Shown here: positions 39,459 to 49,114 of the stretch, one piece after another | Layout: each line of letters begins with the position of its first letter | How positions within the stretch are numbered: the first letter of the stretch is position 1 | NCBI GenBank assembly: GCA_947500525.1 | Contig: CANMSH010000001.1 | Span: 620,001 to 684,000, forward strand | Length of the DNA stretch: 64,000 nt | Direction: 5' to 3' | Origin: an uncultured Flavobacteriaceae bacterium | Lineage (GTDB): Bacteria > Bacteroidota > Bacteroidia > Flavobacteriales > Flavobacteriaceae | Position numbers and translations under genes: made by a program | The notes under the pieces: model-generated | The model's input: the letters and a program-made list of their open reading frames with translations, nothing else | What the model was told of the DNA's origin: nothing | Databases searched by the model: none

Positions 39459-40115
39459 TTAAATTGAAACACTCTTTAGGCCAGCTATGGTCTCAGTAGG
39501 ATTATCACTTTTAAATACAAAACTACCGGCAACAAGTACATCCGCTCCGGCAACTAATAGTTTACCAGCATTTTTATCGTTTACGCCACCATCAATTTCT
39601 ATTTTCGCAGTAGAACCTGATTTTTCAATTAAATCTTTTAACTGGATGATTTTTTTATAGGTGTTTTCTATAAAACTTTGTCCTCCAAACCCAGGGTTTA
39701 CACTCATCAAACAGACCAAATCAATATCACGAATAACATCTTCTAATACCGCAATTGGTGTATGAGGATTGAGAGCGACACCAGCTTGCATTCCTTCTGC
39801 TTTTATAGCTTGTAATGTTCTATGTAAATGCGTACAAGCTTCGTAATGTACGGTTAAAATATCGGCGCCAACATTTTTAAAATCAACAATATAACGGTCA
39901 GGATTTTCTATCATTAAATGCACATCCATCGTTTTTTGAGCGTGCTTTTTTATGGCTTTTATCACTGGCATTCCAAAAGAAATGTTAGGTACAAATAGTC
40001 CATCCATCACGTCAATATGAAACCAATCGGCCTCACTGTGATTAATCATTTCGACATCACGTTGTAAGTTGGCAAAATCAGCAGCTAATACAGAAGGGGC
40101 AATTAAGTGTTCCAT
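39459..40115 (-). CDS. rpe: Ribulose-phosphate 3-epimerase
   Basis: IAPSVLAADFANL, FHIDVMDGLFVPNISFG, VNPGFGGQSFI, IEIDGGVN. Confidence 0.97.
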   Translation of the reverse strand: MEHLIAPSVLAADFANLQRDVEMINHSEADWFHIDVMDGLFVPNISFGMPVIKAIKKHAQKTMDVHLMIENPDRYIVDFKNVGADILTVHYEACTHLHRTLQAIKAEGMQAGVALNPHTPIAVLEDVIRDIDLVCLMSVNPGFGGQSFIENTYKKIIQLKDLIEKSGSTAKIEIDGGVNDKNAGKLLVAGADVLVAGSFVFKSDNPTETIAGLKSVSI

Positions 40116-40288
40116 TGAAAATGAATTGGGTTATAAAGTTTTACAAATATACTTTTTTTCGACATGTTGAACTTGTTTGTCGATCATATAATTATTCAAA
40201 TGCCTTATGATATGTAGAGAGGTATATAAGAATGAGAAATAAAGTTCGGCAAAGGTGCTTATATAAAAATAGGACATGAACCTGAAAA

Positions 40289-40319
40289 AGAAAACCCTCA
40301 ACAGCGTTGAGGGTTTTCA
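40289..40319 (-). terminator. Rho-independent terminator downstream of rpoD
   Basis: AAAACCCTCAACAGCGTTGAGGGTTTT. Confidence 0.75.
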
Positions 40320-40388
40320 ATTCATTAATCAAAAAACGAATAGTTCTTGACTACTCATAATGTGATAAAAGTATAAAACTTATAGAGA

Positions 40389-41252
40389 TTAACCTAAATA
40401 AGTTCTTAAAATTTTGCTTCTAGAAGTATGCTTTAATCTTCTAATTGCTTTTTCTTTAATTTGACGAACTCTCTCACGAGTTAAATCGAAAGTTTCACCA
40501 ATTTCTTCAAGCGTCATTGGATGCGCATCACCCAAACCGAAGTACAATAAAACAACATCTGCCTCACGTGGAGTTAACGTTTCTAATGCACGTTCGATTT
40601 CAACTTTTAAAGATTCGTGCAACAAACTCTTATCAGGATTTGGAGATTCTCCAGAACGTAAAACGTCATATAAATTAGAATCTTCACCTTCGATTAAAGG
40701 CGCATCCATAGATACGTGACGACCAGAGTTCTTCATTGACTCTTTTACATCATTAATAGTCATATCTAATTCCTTTGCAATTTCTTCAGCAGAAGGAGGC
40801 CTTTCATTCTCTTGCTCTAAACGAGCAAAGGTTTTATTGATCTTATTAATAGATCCAATTTTATTTAGTGGCAAACGTACAATACGAGATTGCTCTGCCA
40901 ATGCTTGTAAGATAGATTGACGAATCCACCAAACAGCATATGATATAAATTTAAAACCACGAGTTTCATCAAAACGTTTTGCTGCTTTGATCAAACCTAA
41001 GTTACCTTCATTAATCAAATCAGGTAATGTTAAACCTTGATTTTGATATTGCTTAGCAACAGAAACTACGAACCTTAAATTTGCTTTTGTTAATCTTTCT
41101 AAAGCCACTTGATCTCCAGCTTTGATACGTTGAGCTAACTCAACTTCCATATCAGCAGTAATCAAATCTACTTTACCTATTTCTTGCAAATATTTGTCTA
41201 AAGAGGCAGTTTCTCTATTGGTAACTTGTTTTGTAATTTTAAGTTGTCTCAT
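40389..41252 (-). CDS. rpoD: RNA polymerase primary sigma factor (RpoD/SigA family)
   Basis: [41 protein letters not shown], region 4 [30 protein letters not shown]-type. Confidence 0.95.
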   Translation of the reverse strand: MRQLKITKQVTNRETASLDKYLQEIGKVDLITADMEVELAQRIKAGDQVALERLTKANLRFVVSVAKQYQNQGLTLPDLINEGNLGLIKAAKRFDETRGFKFISYAVWWIRQSILQALAEQSRIVRLPLNKIGSINKINKTFARLEQENERPPSAEEIAKELDMTINDVKESMKNSGRHVSMDAPLIEGEDSNLYDVLRSGESPNPDKSLLHESLKVEIERALETLTPREADVVLLYFGLGDAHPMTLEEIGETFDLTRERVRQIKEKAIRRLKHTSRSKILRTYLG

Positions 41253-41551
41253 ATATTTACTTTAATTAATACTTAATTTTTGTTGTGTACTTATATATAC
41301 GCAAGAAGTTATGATAATGTTACAAAAACATTATTTTTTTATTTTTTGATCACACTTTTTGCTTAAAATTTTTGATCATTTATTGAAAAATTCAATTCGT
41401 TGTTCTTTAATAAAACAACTAATAGAAGAAAATTCCCCTGTTAGTAAGTTGTTGAAGAATTTTAAATAGGCTTATGTTTTCATTTTAATTAATACCATAC
41501 CTTAAGATTTACAAGCTAAACGAAGACGAAAAATATTTATAGCACTAAAAT

Positions 41552-41635
41552 GTGACTTTTTAAAAAAGTATGTGTCAAAAGAGTAAACATACTATATAGA
41601 ATAAGTGAAACATAAAGTAAACTTATTAGAGTCAC
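41552..41635 (+). other. Three-way-junction-like inverted-repeat structure upstream of ECF sigma gene
   Basis: GTGACT 41552-41557 / AGTCAC 41630-41635 encloses AGTATGT 41567-41573 / ACATACT 41587-41593 and AATAAGT 41600-41606 / ACTTATT 41621-41627. Confidence 0.45.
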
Positions 41636-41700
41636 TAACAAGAAACATTTATTTTATATAGTCTTTTTATAATGCATCTAAACCCATAATAGGAAACTAA

Positions 41701-42270
41701 TTGAAACCTTCTGTCAATATTAGCCAACTCAGCGATGAGGATCTGGTTAGTAAAATAGTAAATACTAAAGATAGCACACTGTTTGCGCAGTTGTACGATC
41801 GTTATGCGCCATTGGTGTATAACAAATGTTTAGGTTTTGCTAAGAACAAAGTAGAGGCAGAAGATTTAACACACGACATATTTATTAAGTTATATGTCAA
41901 GTTAAATTCCTTTAAAGGAAATTCAAAATTTTCAACATGGTTGTATTCATTCACCTATAATTTTTGTGTGAATTATGTGCAAAGAGATGCGTATAAAAAT
42001 AAGGAGCAAGTGAATGAAGTAGAAGTAGAGAAAAGATCGGCGGTGGCGGATGAGGTGAGTGATAATGATATTTTAAAATTAAAGGCTGAAAAATTGCAAA
42101 AAGTACTAGCAATTGTAGATCCAAATTATAAAATGATATTGTTAATGAAATACCAAGACGATCTTTCTATAAAGGAAATTTCGGAAGCGCTTAATATAGG
42201 AGAGAGTGCAGTAAAGATGAGAGTGAAAAGAGCGAAAGAAAAAGTAATGGAAATGTATACAAAACTCTAA
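41701..42270 (+). CDS. ECF-type sigma-70 family RNA polymerase sigma factor
   Basis: DRYAPLVYNKCLGFAKNKVEAEDLTHDIFIKLYVKLNSFKGNSKFSTWLYSF; DLSIKEISEALNIGESAVKMRVKRAKEK; TTG start. Confidence 0.93.
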   Translation: MKPSVNISQLSDEDLVSKIVNTKDSTLFAQLYDRYAPLVYNKCLGFAKNKVEAEDLTHDIFIKLYVKLNSFKGNSKFSTWLYSFTYNFCVNYVQRDAYKNKEQVNEVEVEKRSAVADEVSDNDILKLKAEKLQKVLAIVDPNYKMILLMKYQDDLSIKEISEALNIGESAVKMRVKRAKEKVMEMYTKL

Positions 42271-42273
42271 TAT

Positions 42274-42450
42274 ATGGGAAACCCTTTTAAAGAAATATTG
42301 CACCAAGAGGCGCTTCCTGAAAAGTTGAAAGGAAAAGTAATGAGTGATATCTCATTCATTAAACTAGCAATAGATTTTGCGGATCTAATGGTGGTAAAGT
42401 ATCCTGAAACTATAGATGACCTTTTGAGAATTAAAGAAGATAAAAAATAA
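42274..42450 (+). CDS. Small conserved-looking protein downstream of ECF sigma (58 aa), not in ORF track
   Basis: Hand translation MGNPFKEILHQEALPEKLKGKVMSDISFIKLAIDFADLMVVKYPETIDDLLRIKEDKK*; 3 bp after the sigma stop. Confidence 0.7.
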   Translation: MGNPFKEILHQEALPEKLKGKVMSDISFIKLAIDFADLMVVKYPETIDDLLRIKEDKK

Positions 42451-42486
42451 GAATAACTAACTACTAACTAATTTAACTTAATAGAT

Positions 42487-43302
42487 ATGGCAACGCAAAT
42501 TGAAGGAGTAAACCTCTCTTTTTTACAAGATATGTGGCAAAGCATTATAGGTTTTATGCCAAAACTTATTTCAGTATTAGTATTATTAATTGTTGGATTG
42601 ATAATATTAAAGATTGTTTCTCTAGTTCTTAAGAAAACATTGAAAGTGGCAAATGTTGATAAGCTAGGAGAAAAAATAAAAGAGATTCAGTTGTTTCGAA
42701 ATACTGATTTCAAGGTCTCAGATATTATTATTAAAGTCGTTAGATGGATTTTAATATTGTTTATTATTATTTCGGCAGCCGGAATTTTAGGACTTGATAT
42801 GGTAACCAACGGGATTACCGCAATTATATCTTATTTACCGAAATTGTTCACGGCGATAGCTATTTTTATAGTAGGTGTATTCTTAGCGAACATTGTGAAA
42901 AATGCTATTTTATCTTCATTTAAAGCCTTAGATATTGGAGGATCTCAAATTATTGGGAACATCGTATTTTTTGCGATTACAATTGTTATTGGAATTACGG
43001 CCTTAAATCAAGCAATGATTGATACAGATATGATTACCAATAATTTAACAATCATATTTGGTTCGTTTTTGCTGGCTTTTACAATTGCTTTCGGATTGGG
43101 TTCGAGGGATATTGTACAGCGATTGTTATTCGGATTTTACTCTCGAAAGAATTTAAATATTGGACAAAAAGTGAAGATAGGAGATGTACAAGGAACTATA
43201 AAGTCTATAGATAATATATACTTGGTATTAACAAATGAAGATGGGAAATTTATTTTCCCAATAAAGGAAGTAAATGATAAAATAGTTCAAGTGATAGATT
43301 AA
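42487..43302 (+). CDS. MscS-like small-conductance mechanosensitive channel family protein
   Basis: TM helices, AFGLGSRDIVQRLLFGFYSRKNLNIGQKVKIGDVQGTIKSIDNIYLVL. Confidence 0.8.
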   Translation: MATQIEGVNLSFLQDMWQSIIGFMPKLISVLVLLIVGLIILKIVSLVLKKTLKVANVDKLGEKIKEIQLFRNTDFKVSDIIIKVVRWILILFIIISAAGILGLDMVTNGITAIISYLPKLFTAIAIFIVGVFLANIVKNAILSSFKALDIGGSQIIGNIVFFAITIVIGITALNQAMIDTDMITNNLTIIFGSFLLAFTIAFGLGSRDIVQRLLFGFYSRKNLNIGQKVKIGDVQGTIKSIDNIYLVLTNEDGKFIFPIKEVNDKIVQVID

Positions 43303-43319
43303 AAAAGATAAAATTATAA

Positions 43320-43391
43320 ATACTCTTGCCGTTTTACGTTGGGGAATGTAAGTGCAAACTAACTTTATTATTTGTCATAACACAAGAGTAT
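43320..43391 (+). other. Inverted-repeat unit with inner GGGG-loop hairpin (unit A, divergent geometry)
   Basis: ATACTCTTG 43320-43328 / CAAGAGTAT 43383-43391; inner TTTACGTT-GGGG-AATGTAAG 43333-43352. Confidence 0.45.
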
Positions 43392-43421
43392 ATTTTACAG
43401 AGGTTTGACAGAGCCTCTCAT

Positions 43422-43525
43422 ATTGATAAATCAGTCAGGTTTTCTATAAATAAAGGGGTTTATTATATAGATTGCATTTATCAATAAAAAGCTTCCTATC
43501 CTGAGAGATTGGGAGGGAAGCTTTT
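43422..43525 (+). ncRNA. Candidate structured RNA (unit B) plus terminator-like hairpin
   Basis: Outer stem ATTGATAAAT 43422-43431 / ATTTATCAAT 43476-43485; inner TCTATA.AATAAA-GGGG-TTTATT.TATAGA; hairpin AAAAGCTTCC 43487-43496 / GGAAGCTTTT 43516-43525. Confidence 0.55.
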
Positions 43526-43585
43526 AAAAATATTTGAAAAAGGGAATGAGAAAATTCTATGAAAAAGAAATTTTAACTCCAAACC

Positions 43586-43680
43586 TGATAAATCAACCAA
43601 AATCTATTGAAGTAAAGGGGTTTATTATATAGATTCGATTTATCACAATAGGGCCTCTCCATAAGGAGAGGCTTTTATTT
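43586..43680 (+). ncRNA. Candidate structured RNA (unit C) plus Rho-independent terminator
   Basis: Outer stem TGATAAATC 43586-43594 / GATTTATCA 43637-43645; inner AATCTAT/ATAGATT and TAAA-GGGG-TTTA; terminator GCCTCTCC 43653-43660 / GGAGAGGC 43664-43671 then TTTTATTTTTTATT. Confidence 0.55.
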
Positions 43681-43681
43681 T

Positions 43682-44680
43682 TTATTCAAAACCTAATGCT
43701 TGATCGATGGTTATGCGTTCACGCAATTGATTGATTTTTTTATGCATCTTATTAAAAAATAAAGTTCTATCCTTTTCACCCGAATGTACCAATAATTTAG
43801 AATTTGTCATTTGCCTATTAAAAAAGTCATCCATAATATCACAGGTTTCCTTATGTTCAATTTTTAAGTATTCTAAAACTGTATAGGGAACAAAAAAAGC
43901 TTTTCTATGTGTGGTTTTTACCATGATAATATTACTCATAGTGAGTAAGTCACTTTTATACAAATTATAAGAAGCATTATTTTTTGAATTGATAATACTT
44001 TGTTGAATAGTTTGCTGTTCTACATGATGTACAATCTCTTCTAAATCATCGCATATTTTTAAAGCAAGATTTTTCGATAACAATTGAGAATCATAAAAAT
44101 AAATAATCTGTTCAAGTGTTCCGTTAATTGTATTGTCATTCCAAAATTCGGTGATATTTATGAAATTGTAGGTATGGCCTAACTCAAAAGCTTTTTCCAA
44201 TAATGAATTGGGTATAGTTTCTATGAAGTTATCAAAGGAAACCTTATTTTTTGTCATTTCTTTGTTGGTGAGCTTCAGCCAAACATAAATTTTATAACGA
44301 GTTATAAATGAATCTTTGAGCGTGTAGAATAATGGGATATCTTTCGCTGAGTATAAAATAGAAGCACTACTGAGTTTAGTTAGTGGAATTAAATTTTCAA
44401 CCGATCTAGAGAAATAAGATTCTAAATGTGTCATATCCAATATTCGTGGTGATTTTTCGGCAATTATAGTATCTGGACTCCCTACTTCGTATAATTTATT
44501 GAGGGATATTTTATAATGCTTTGCGAGTATCACACCTTCTTCTAAAGTTAAATTGGTCTTTAAACTTATTCGTCTATAGGCCGCATCATAACCAATGTCT
44601 AGAACAGAGGCAACTTCGTCGATAAATGAATTGTTACCAGCATTTTTCTCCTTTAAAAACTTGATAAATTGACTTTGCAT
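43682..44680 (-). CDS. XRE-like HTH transcriptional regulator
   Basis: N-terminal FIKFLKEKNAGNNSFIDEVASVLDIGYDAAYRRISLKTNLTLEEGVILAKHYKISLNKL. Confidence 0.75.
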   Translation of the reverse strand: MQSQFIKFLKEKNAGNNSFIDEVASVLDIGYDAAYRRISLKTNLTLEEGVILAKHYKISLNKLYEVGSPDTIIAEKSPRILDMTHLESYFSRSVENLIPLTKLSSASILYSAKDIPLFYTLKDSFITRYKIYVWLKLTNKEMTKNKVSFDNFIETIPNSLLEKAFELGHTYNFINITEFWNDNTINGTLEQIIYFYDSQLLSKNLALKICDDLEEIVHHVEQQTIQQSIINSKNNASYNLYKSDLLTMSNIIMVKTTHRKAFFVPYTVLEYLKIEHKETCDIMDDFFNRQMTNSKLLVHSGEKDRTLFFNKMHKKINQLRERITIDQALGFE

Positions 44681-44815
44681 TTTTCACAAATTTGAAATTA
44701 ATAGGAACATTTTTTGTGAAATTTATAAATATTTTTTCTAACAAACCTTAAAAATCTAAATTAAACTTTAAATATCACAAGTAATTTTACAGTGTTAACC
44801 GAAAATAAATGAATT

Positions 44816-45367
44816 ATGAAAATTACACGTAAAACATTGACAAGCGCGCTATGTATGATTATTTCATTCATATATAATAGTAATGAGATGTATGCACAAG
44901 ATGTAAAAGAACAGAACCTTGGCAATCATGAATTAAAAATAAATATGGGTTCTTTATTAGTAGAGTTTCCAGAAATAAGTTATGAGCATATTATAAATGA
45001 AGAATCATCCGTAGGTATCTCGGTCGCATTTCCAATAGATCAAGAAATTAGTTATCGATTTATGGTGTTTCCTAACTATCGGATATTTTTTGGAGCAAAA
45101 AGGGCGGCGGGATTTTTTATAGAGGCAAACTCGGCCATCTTTTCACAAAGATTTCAAAGAGATGTAATTTTTGGAAGTATTAATGATCCTACAACGGATA
45201 GCACCAAAATAGGTTGGGGTTTAGGAATCGCCGTTGGAGGAAAATTTTTAACTAAAAATGGTTTTATCGGAGAGATTTATGTTGGAGGTGGTCGAAATTT
45301 TATCAATACAGATAAAATTGATGGCGGATACCCAAGAATCGGTATTTCAATTGGAAAAAGATTCTAA
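44816..45367 (+). CDS. Predicted small outer-membrane beta-barrel protein (DUF3575-like)
   Basis: Signal peptide; HELKINMGSLLVEFPEISYEHIINEESSVGISVAFP; ends RIGISIGKRF. Confidence 0.7.
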   Translation: MKITRKTLTSALCMIISFIYNSNEMYAQDVKEQNLGNHELKINMGSLLVEFPEISYEHIINEESSVGISVAFPIDQEISYRFMVFPNYRIFFGAKRAAGFFIEANSAIFSQRFQRDVIFGSINDPTTDSTKIGWGLGIAVGGKFLTKNGFIGEIYVGGGRNFINTDKIDGGYPRIGISIGKRF

Positions 45368-45383
45368 AACTTAAGGATATATT

Positions 45384-46169
45384 ATGGTTAAAACAGCATT
45401 AATTACAGGAGCGGCTTCGGGTATTGGTTATGAATTGGCGCTGTTATTTGCAAAAGATTCCTACAATTTAATACTAGTTGATCTAGATATGACTAAGTTA
45501 ATACTGGTTGAAACATCAATATTGAATCTTTACACATGTGAAGTCATATGTATTCAGAAAGATTTATCAAAAAAGAATGCTGCCTCTGCGCTCTTTTCTG
45601 AAATAGGAGAAACGCCTGTTGATGTTTTGATCAATAACGCAGGGTTTGGCATTTTCGGTACATTTTCTCAAACTAATTGGCAGAGAGAATCTGAAATGCT
45701 GAATTTACATATTCATACTACGACTCATTTAACAAAGTTGTTCTTACAACAAATGATAGATCGAAACTCTGGTAGGGTATTAAATATTGCTTCTCTGGCT
45801 GCATTTCAACCTGGACCATTAATGGCCTTGTATTACGCTTCGAAGGCTTATATATTATCATTTTCTGAAGCTATTGCCAATGAATTGAAAGGTACAGGAG
45901 TTTCTATAACGGTGTTGTGCCCTGGGCAAACAAGAACAGCTTTTCAGAACAGTGTTTCAAAAACGTCGAGTGAAGCTAATACCAGCATATACTCGGCATG
46001 CCCTAAGAAGGTTGCTAAGTCGGGCTATAATGCCTTGTTAAAAGGCAAAACAGTTATCGTTCCAGGTAGATTTAATAAATTCTTGTCGTATTTGCCCCGC
46101 TTTATTCCCAGAAATGTTGCGACTACTGTGGTGAGAAAAATTCAAGAACAAAACAGGAAAAGTGCCTGA
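45384..46169 (+). CDS. Short-chain dehydrogenase/reductase
   Basis: ALITGAASGIGYELALLFA, NNAGFGIFG, YYASKAY. Confidence 0.95.
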   Translation: MVKTALITGAASGIGYELALLFAKDSYNLILVDLDMTKLILVETSILNLYTCEVICIQKDLSKKNAASALFSEIGETPVDVLINNAGFGIFGTFSQTNWQRESEMLNLHIHTTTHLTKLFLQQMIDRNSGRVLNIASLAAFQPGPLMALYYASKAYILSFSEAIANELKGTGVSITVLCPGQTRTAFQNSVSKTSSEANTSIYSACPKKVAKSGYNALLKGKTVIVPGRFNKFLSYLPRFIPRNVATTVVRKIQEQNRKSA

Positions 46170-46211
46170 AATGATAAAAAACTAAATGTATCTGTTAAAT
46201 TAAAACAAATT

Positions 46212-46616
46212 ATGAAAGCTATTCACAGGATTCTTATGTTTTTTATTAGTATAATCGTCTTAGCAGCATGCTCAAGTAATGATGATGAAGCAGGGGAACT
46301 AGATCTAAAAGGTACTTGGTTCTTAATACAATCATGCAATAGTACAAACCAAGAATGTACTACTGTGGTGAAAGGTAATTATAGTCTCAATTTCAATGAG
46401 GCAAATAAAACAGTAGTCATAGAAAAAGAAGGCAGAAAATTTCCTCCTGCTAAGTATGAAATTAAGAGAGATAAATTAGGCTCTTGGCTTATTATAGATG
46501 AATACAATAGAGGGTTATTATTAACATTGAATGCTGAAAATTTGGTGCTGAGGTCTAGACTTATAAGTGTTTTACCTCCTGATCCAGGAACCAAGATTCA
46601 TTATTATATACGATAG
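46212..46616 (+). CDS. Lipocalin-like lipoprotein
   Basis: Lipobox IVLAAC; LDLKGTWFLIQSCNSTNQ. Confidence 0.65.
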   Translation: MKAIHRILMFFISIIVLAACSSNDDEAGELDLKGTWFLIQSCNSTNQECTTVVKGNYSLNFNEANKTVVIEKEGRKFPPAKYEIKRDKLGSWLIIDEYNRGLLLTLNAENLVLRSRLISVLPPDPGTKIHYYIR

Positions 46617-46636
46617 GGTTGACATGAAGCTCATAA

Positions 46637-46665
46637 AAAAACCCATCAAATTTTTGATGGGTTTT
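46637..46665. terminator. Bidirectional terminator between lipoprotein and pnp
   Basis: AAAACCCATCAAATTTTTGATGGGTTTT. Confidence 0.7.
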
Positions 46666-46683
46666 GATTTATAATAAAAAGAA

Positions 46684-48933
46684 TTAATCTTCCTTTTTAT
46701 TTTCTCTAGGTCTTCTATCGTCTCTACGATTATCTCTACCACGATTATCTCTACCACGGTTATCACGTCCGCCTCTATTGTTATCTCTTGGAGGTCTCTC
46801 TACAAAACCTTCTGGTTTCGGTAAGATCGCTTTACGAGATACTTTTTCTTTACGTGTACGTTTGTCAATGCCAAAGTATTTTACATCGAATACATCGCCC
46901 ATATTTACCACATCAGAAACATTTTCAGTGCGTTCCCAAGCGAGTTCAGAAACATGTAATAATACTTCGTTTCCTGGAGCTTCCATATATTCTACAACTG
47001 CACCAAAATCTAACATTTTGATTACTTTCACTTCATATACACTGCCAACTTCAGGCTTAAATGTTAAAGAGTCAATCTTCGCTAAAACAGCATCGATTCC
47101 TTCTTGTCCGGTACCTAAAATTTCTACAATACCTTCTTCAGTTACTGGATCTTCATTAATAACGATTGTACATCCAGTTTCTTTTTGAAGTTCTTGAATC
47201 ACTTTTCCACCTGGTCCAATTAAGGCACCGATGTATTCATTAGCAATTCTAGCTGTTACCATTTTAGGAGCATAAGATTTCACATCTTCTCTTGGAGCTG
47301 CAATAGTATCTGTTAACTTTTCTAAAATATGTAAACGGCCATCTCTTGCTTGTTTTAATGCGTTTACAAGAATCTCGTAACTTAATCCTTTTACTTTAAT
47401 ATCCATCTGACAAGCAGTAATACCATCTGCTGTACCTGTAACTTTAAAATCCATATCACCTAAATGATCTTCATCACCTAAAATATCAGATAATACAGCA
47501 TACTTTCCAGAGTCAGCATCCGATATCAATCCCATGGCGATACCAGATACTGGCTTCGTCATTTGAACACCTGCATCCATCATGGCCATTGTTCCAGCAC
47601 AAACAGTTGCCATCGAAGAGGAACCGTTAGATTCTAATACTTCAGAAACAACACGCACCGTATATGGGCAATCTGCAGGGACCATTCCTTTTAAAGCACG
47701 TTGGGCTAAGTTACCGTGTCCTACTTCACGACGTGAAGTTCCACGAATTGGCCTTGCCTCTCCAGTACAAAAAGGAGGGAAATTATAATGTAAATAGAAA
47801 GTTTCTTCTCCTTCATATGAAGGCATATCAATTTTGTTCGCTTCTCTAGATGTTCCTAAAGTTACGGTTGCTAGTGCTTGTGTTTCACCACGTGTAAAGA
47901 TAGAAGAACCATGTACAGAAGGTAAATAATCTGTCTCACACCAAATAGGGCGTATATCTACAGTTTTACGACCATCTAAACGTAAACCTTCATTCAAAGT
48001 AAGATCTCTAATTGCAGCTTTTTCAGCAGCACGATAGTATTTAGAAACTAAATCTCCAAAATCTTCTAACTCTTCTTCGCTAAAGGTTGCCTTGATTTCT
48101 TCCTTGATCTCTCCAAATGCAGCACCGCGCTCATGTTTTGAAGAACCAGCTTTGGCGATAGCATATACTTTATCATATGCCATATCGTGAACTTTTTTCT
48201 TCAAATCTTCATCTTCTCGTTCTGGCTCATACTCACGTACCTCTTTTTTACCGAAAGCTTCAGCTAAACGTTCTTGAGCAGCGCATTGTACCTTAATGGC
48301 TTCATGTGCAAACTTAATAGCGTCAGCCATTTCTTCTTCAGAAATTTCATCCATTTCACCTTCAACCATCATTACCGAATCAGCAGATGCTCCGATCATC
48401 ATATCGATATCAGACTCTTCTAATTGTGCTCTTGTTGGATTTATAATGAACTCACCGTTTACGCGACCTACACGTGCTTCAGAAATAGCACATTCAAAAG
48501 GGAAATCAGATAACTGAATTGCCGCAGAAGCGGCTAAACCAGCCATAGCATCAGGCATTACATCTTCATCATGAGACATCAATTGAATCATTACCTGAGT
48601 TTCACTATGGTAATCTTTTGGAAATAATGGACGTAAAACACGGTCTACTAAACGCATCGTTAATACTTCTCCATCACTAGGTCTGGCTTCTCTTTTAAAG
48701 AATCCTCCAGGATAACGTCCTGCGGCTGCAAATTTTTCACGATAATCTACTGTTAACGGTAAAAAGTCAACATCACTTTGTTTGTAGTTGGAAACTACTG
48801 TACATAATAACATACATTTTCCTGATTGTACTACTACCGAACCATGAGCTTGTTTTGCTAATTTTCCGGTTTCGATGGAAATTTCTCTTCCATCACCAAG
48901 GTCTATGACCTCTCTAAAAACTTTTGGAATCAT
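46684..48933 (-). CDS. pnp: Polyribonucleotide nucleotidyltransferase with Arg/Gly/Asp-rich C-terminal tail
   Basis: [34 protein letters not shown] domain [24 protein letters not shown]1 domain; tail [31 protein letters not shown]. Confidence 0.97.
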   Translation of the reverse strand: MIPKVFREVIDLGDGREISIETGKLAKQAHGSVVVQSGKCMLLCTVVSNYKQSDVDFLPLTVDYREKFAAAGRYPGGFFKREARPSDGEVLTMRLVDRVLRPLFPKDYHSETQVMIQLMSHDEDVMPDAMAGLAASAAIQLSDFPFECAISEARVGRVNGEFIINPTRAQLEESDIDMMIGASADSVMMVEGEMDEISEEEMADAIKFAHEAIKVQCAAQERLAEAFGKKEVREYEPEREDEDLKKKVHDMAYDKVYAIAKAGSSKHERGAAFGEIKEEIKATFSEEELEDFGDLVSKYYRAAEKAAIRDLTLNEGLRLDGRKTVDIRPIWCETDYLPSVHGSSIFTRGETQALATVTLGTSREANKIDMPSYEGEETFYLHYNFPPFCTGEARPIRGTSRREVGHGNLAQRALKGMVPADCPYTVRVVSEVLESNGSSSMATVCAGTMAMMDAGVQMTKPVSGIAMGLISDADSGKYAVLSDILGDEDHLGDMDFKVTGTADGITACQMDIKVKGLSYEILVNALKQARDGRLHILEKLTDTIAAPREDVKSYAPKMVTARIANEYIGALIGPGGKVIQELQKETGCTIVINEDPVTEEGIVEILGTGQEGIDAVLAKIDSLTFKPEVGSVYEVKVIKMLDFGAVVEYMEAPGNEVLLHVSELAWERTENVSDVVNMGDVFDVKYFGIDKRTRKEKVSRKAILPKPEGFVERPPRDNNRGGRDNRGRDNRGRDNRRDDRRPRENKKED

Positions 48934-48957
48934 AAATATTTTTTAATTCTAATTAAA

Positions 48958-49029
48958 CAATGGTCGTTGTGTTGTAGTAGTAGTTGTTGACCAATGAAAA
49001 ACTATGAATCCTGAACTTATTTTCAGGAT
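48958..49029 (-). promoter_or_regulatory. Two-hairpin structured leader upstream of pnp
   Basis: ATCCTGAA 49008-49015 / TTCAGGAT 49022-49029 (8 bp); CAATGGTC 48958-48965 / GACCAATG 48989-48996 (one mismatch) enclosing a CTACTACTAC/CA-rich loop on the minus strand. Confidence 0.4.
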
Positions 49030-49085
49030 CTGCTTAATCATAAATACGTATTTTATATTCTTACGCTTGAACTATTTAAACTAAA

Positions 49086-49108
49086 AAGAGAGGCATAAAG
49101 CCTCTCTA
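49086..49108 (-). terminator. Terminator-like hairpin after rpsO
   Basis: AGAGAGGC-ATAA-AGCCTCTCT-type hairpin directly downstream of rpsO. Confidence 0.6.
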
Positions 49109-49114
49109 AATTGA

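Noticed and set aside
43440-43640. Repeated core as an IS or MITE remnant
   Set aside because: No target-site duplication visible, and the flanks pair as compensating RNA-like stems followed by terminators, which fits structured RNA better, though a MITE-like origin is not excluded.
46720-46780. Short DNA repeats (gattatctctaccacg) resembling a tandem array
   Set aside because: They encode the repetitive RGRDN tail of PNPase; not a CRISPR or independent repeat.
46778-48517. Several + strand ORFs across 46.8-48.5 kb
   Set aside because: Antisense shadows of pnp; no family motifs.
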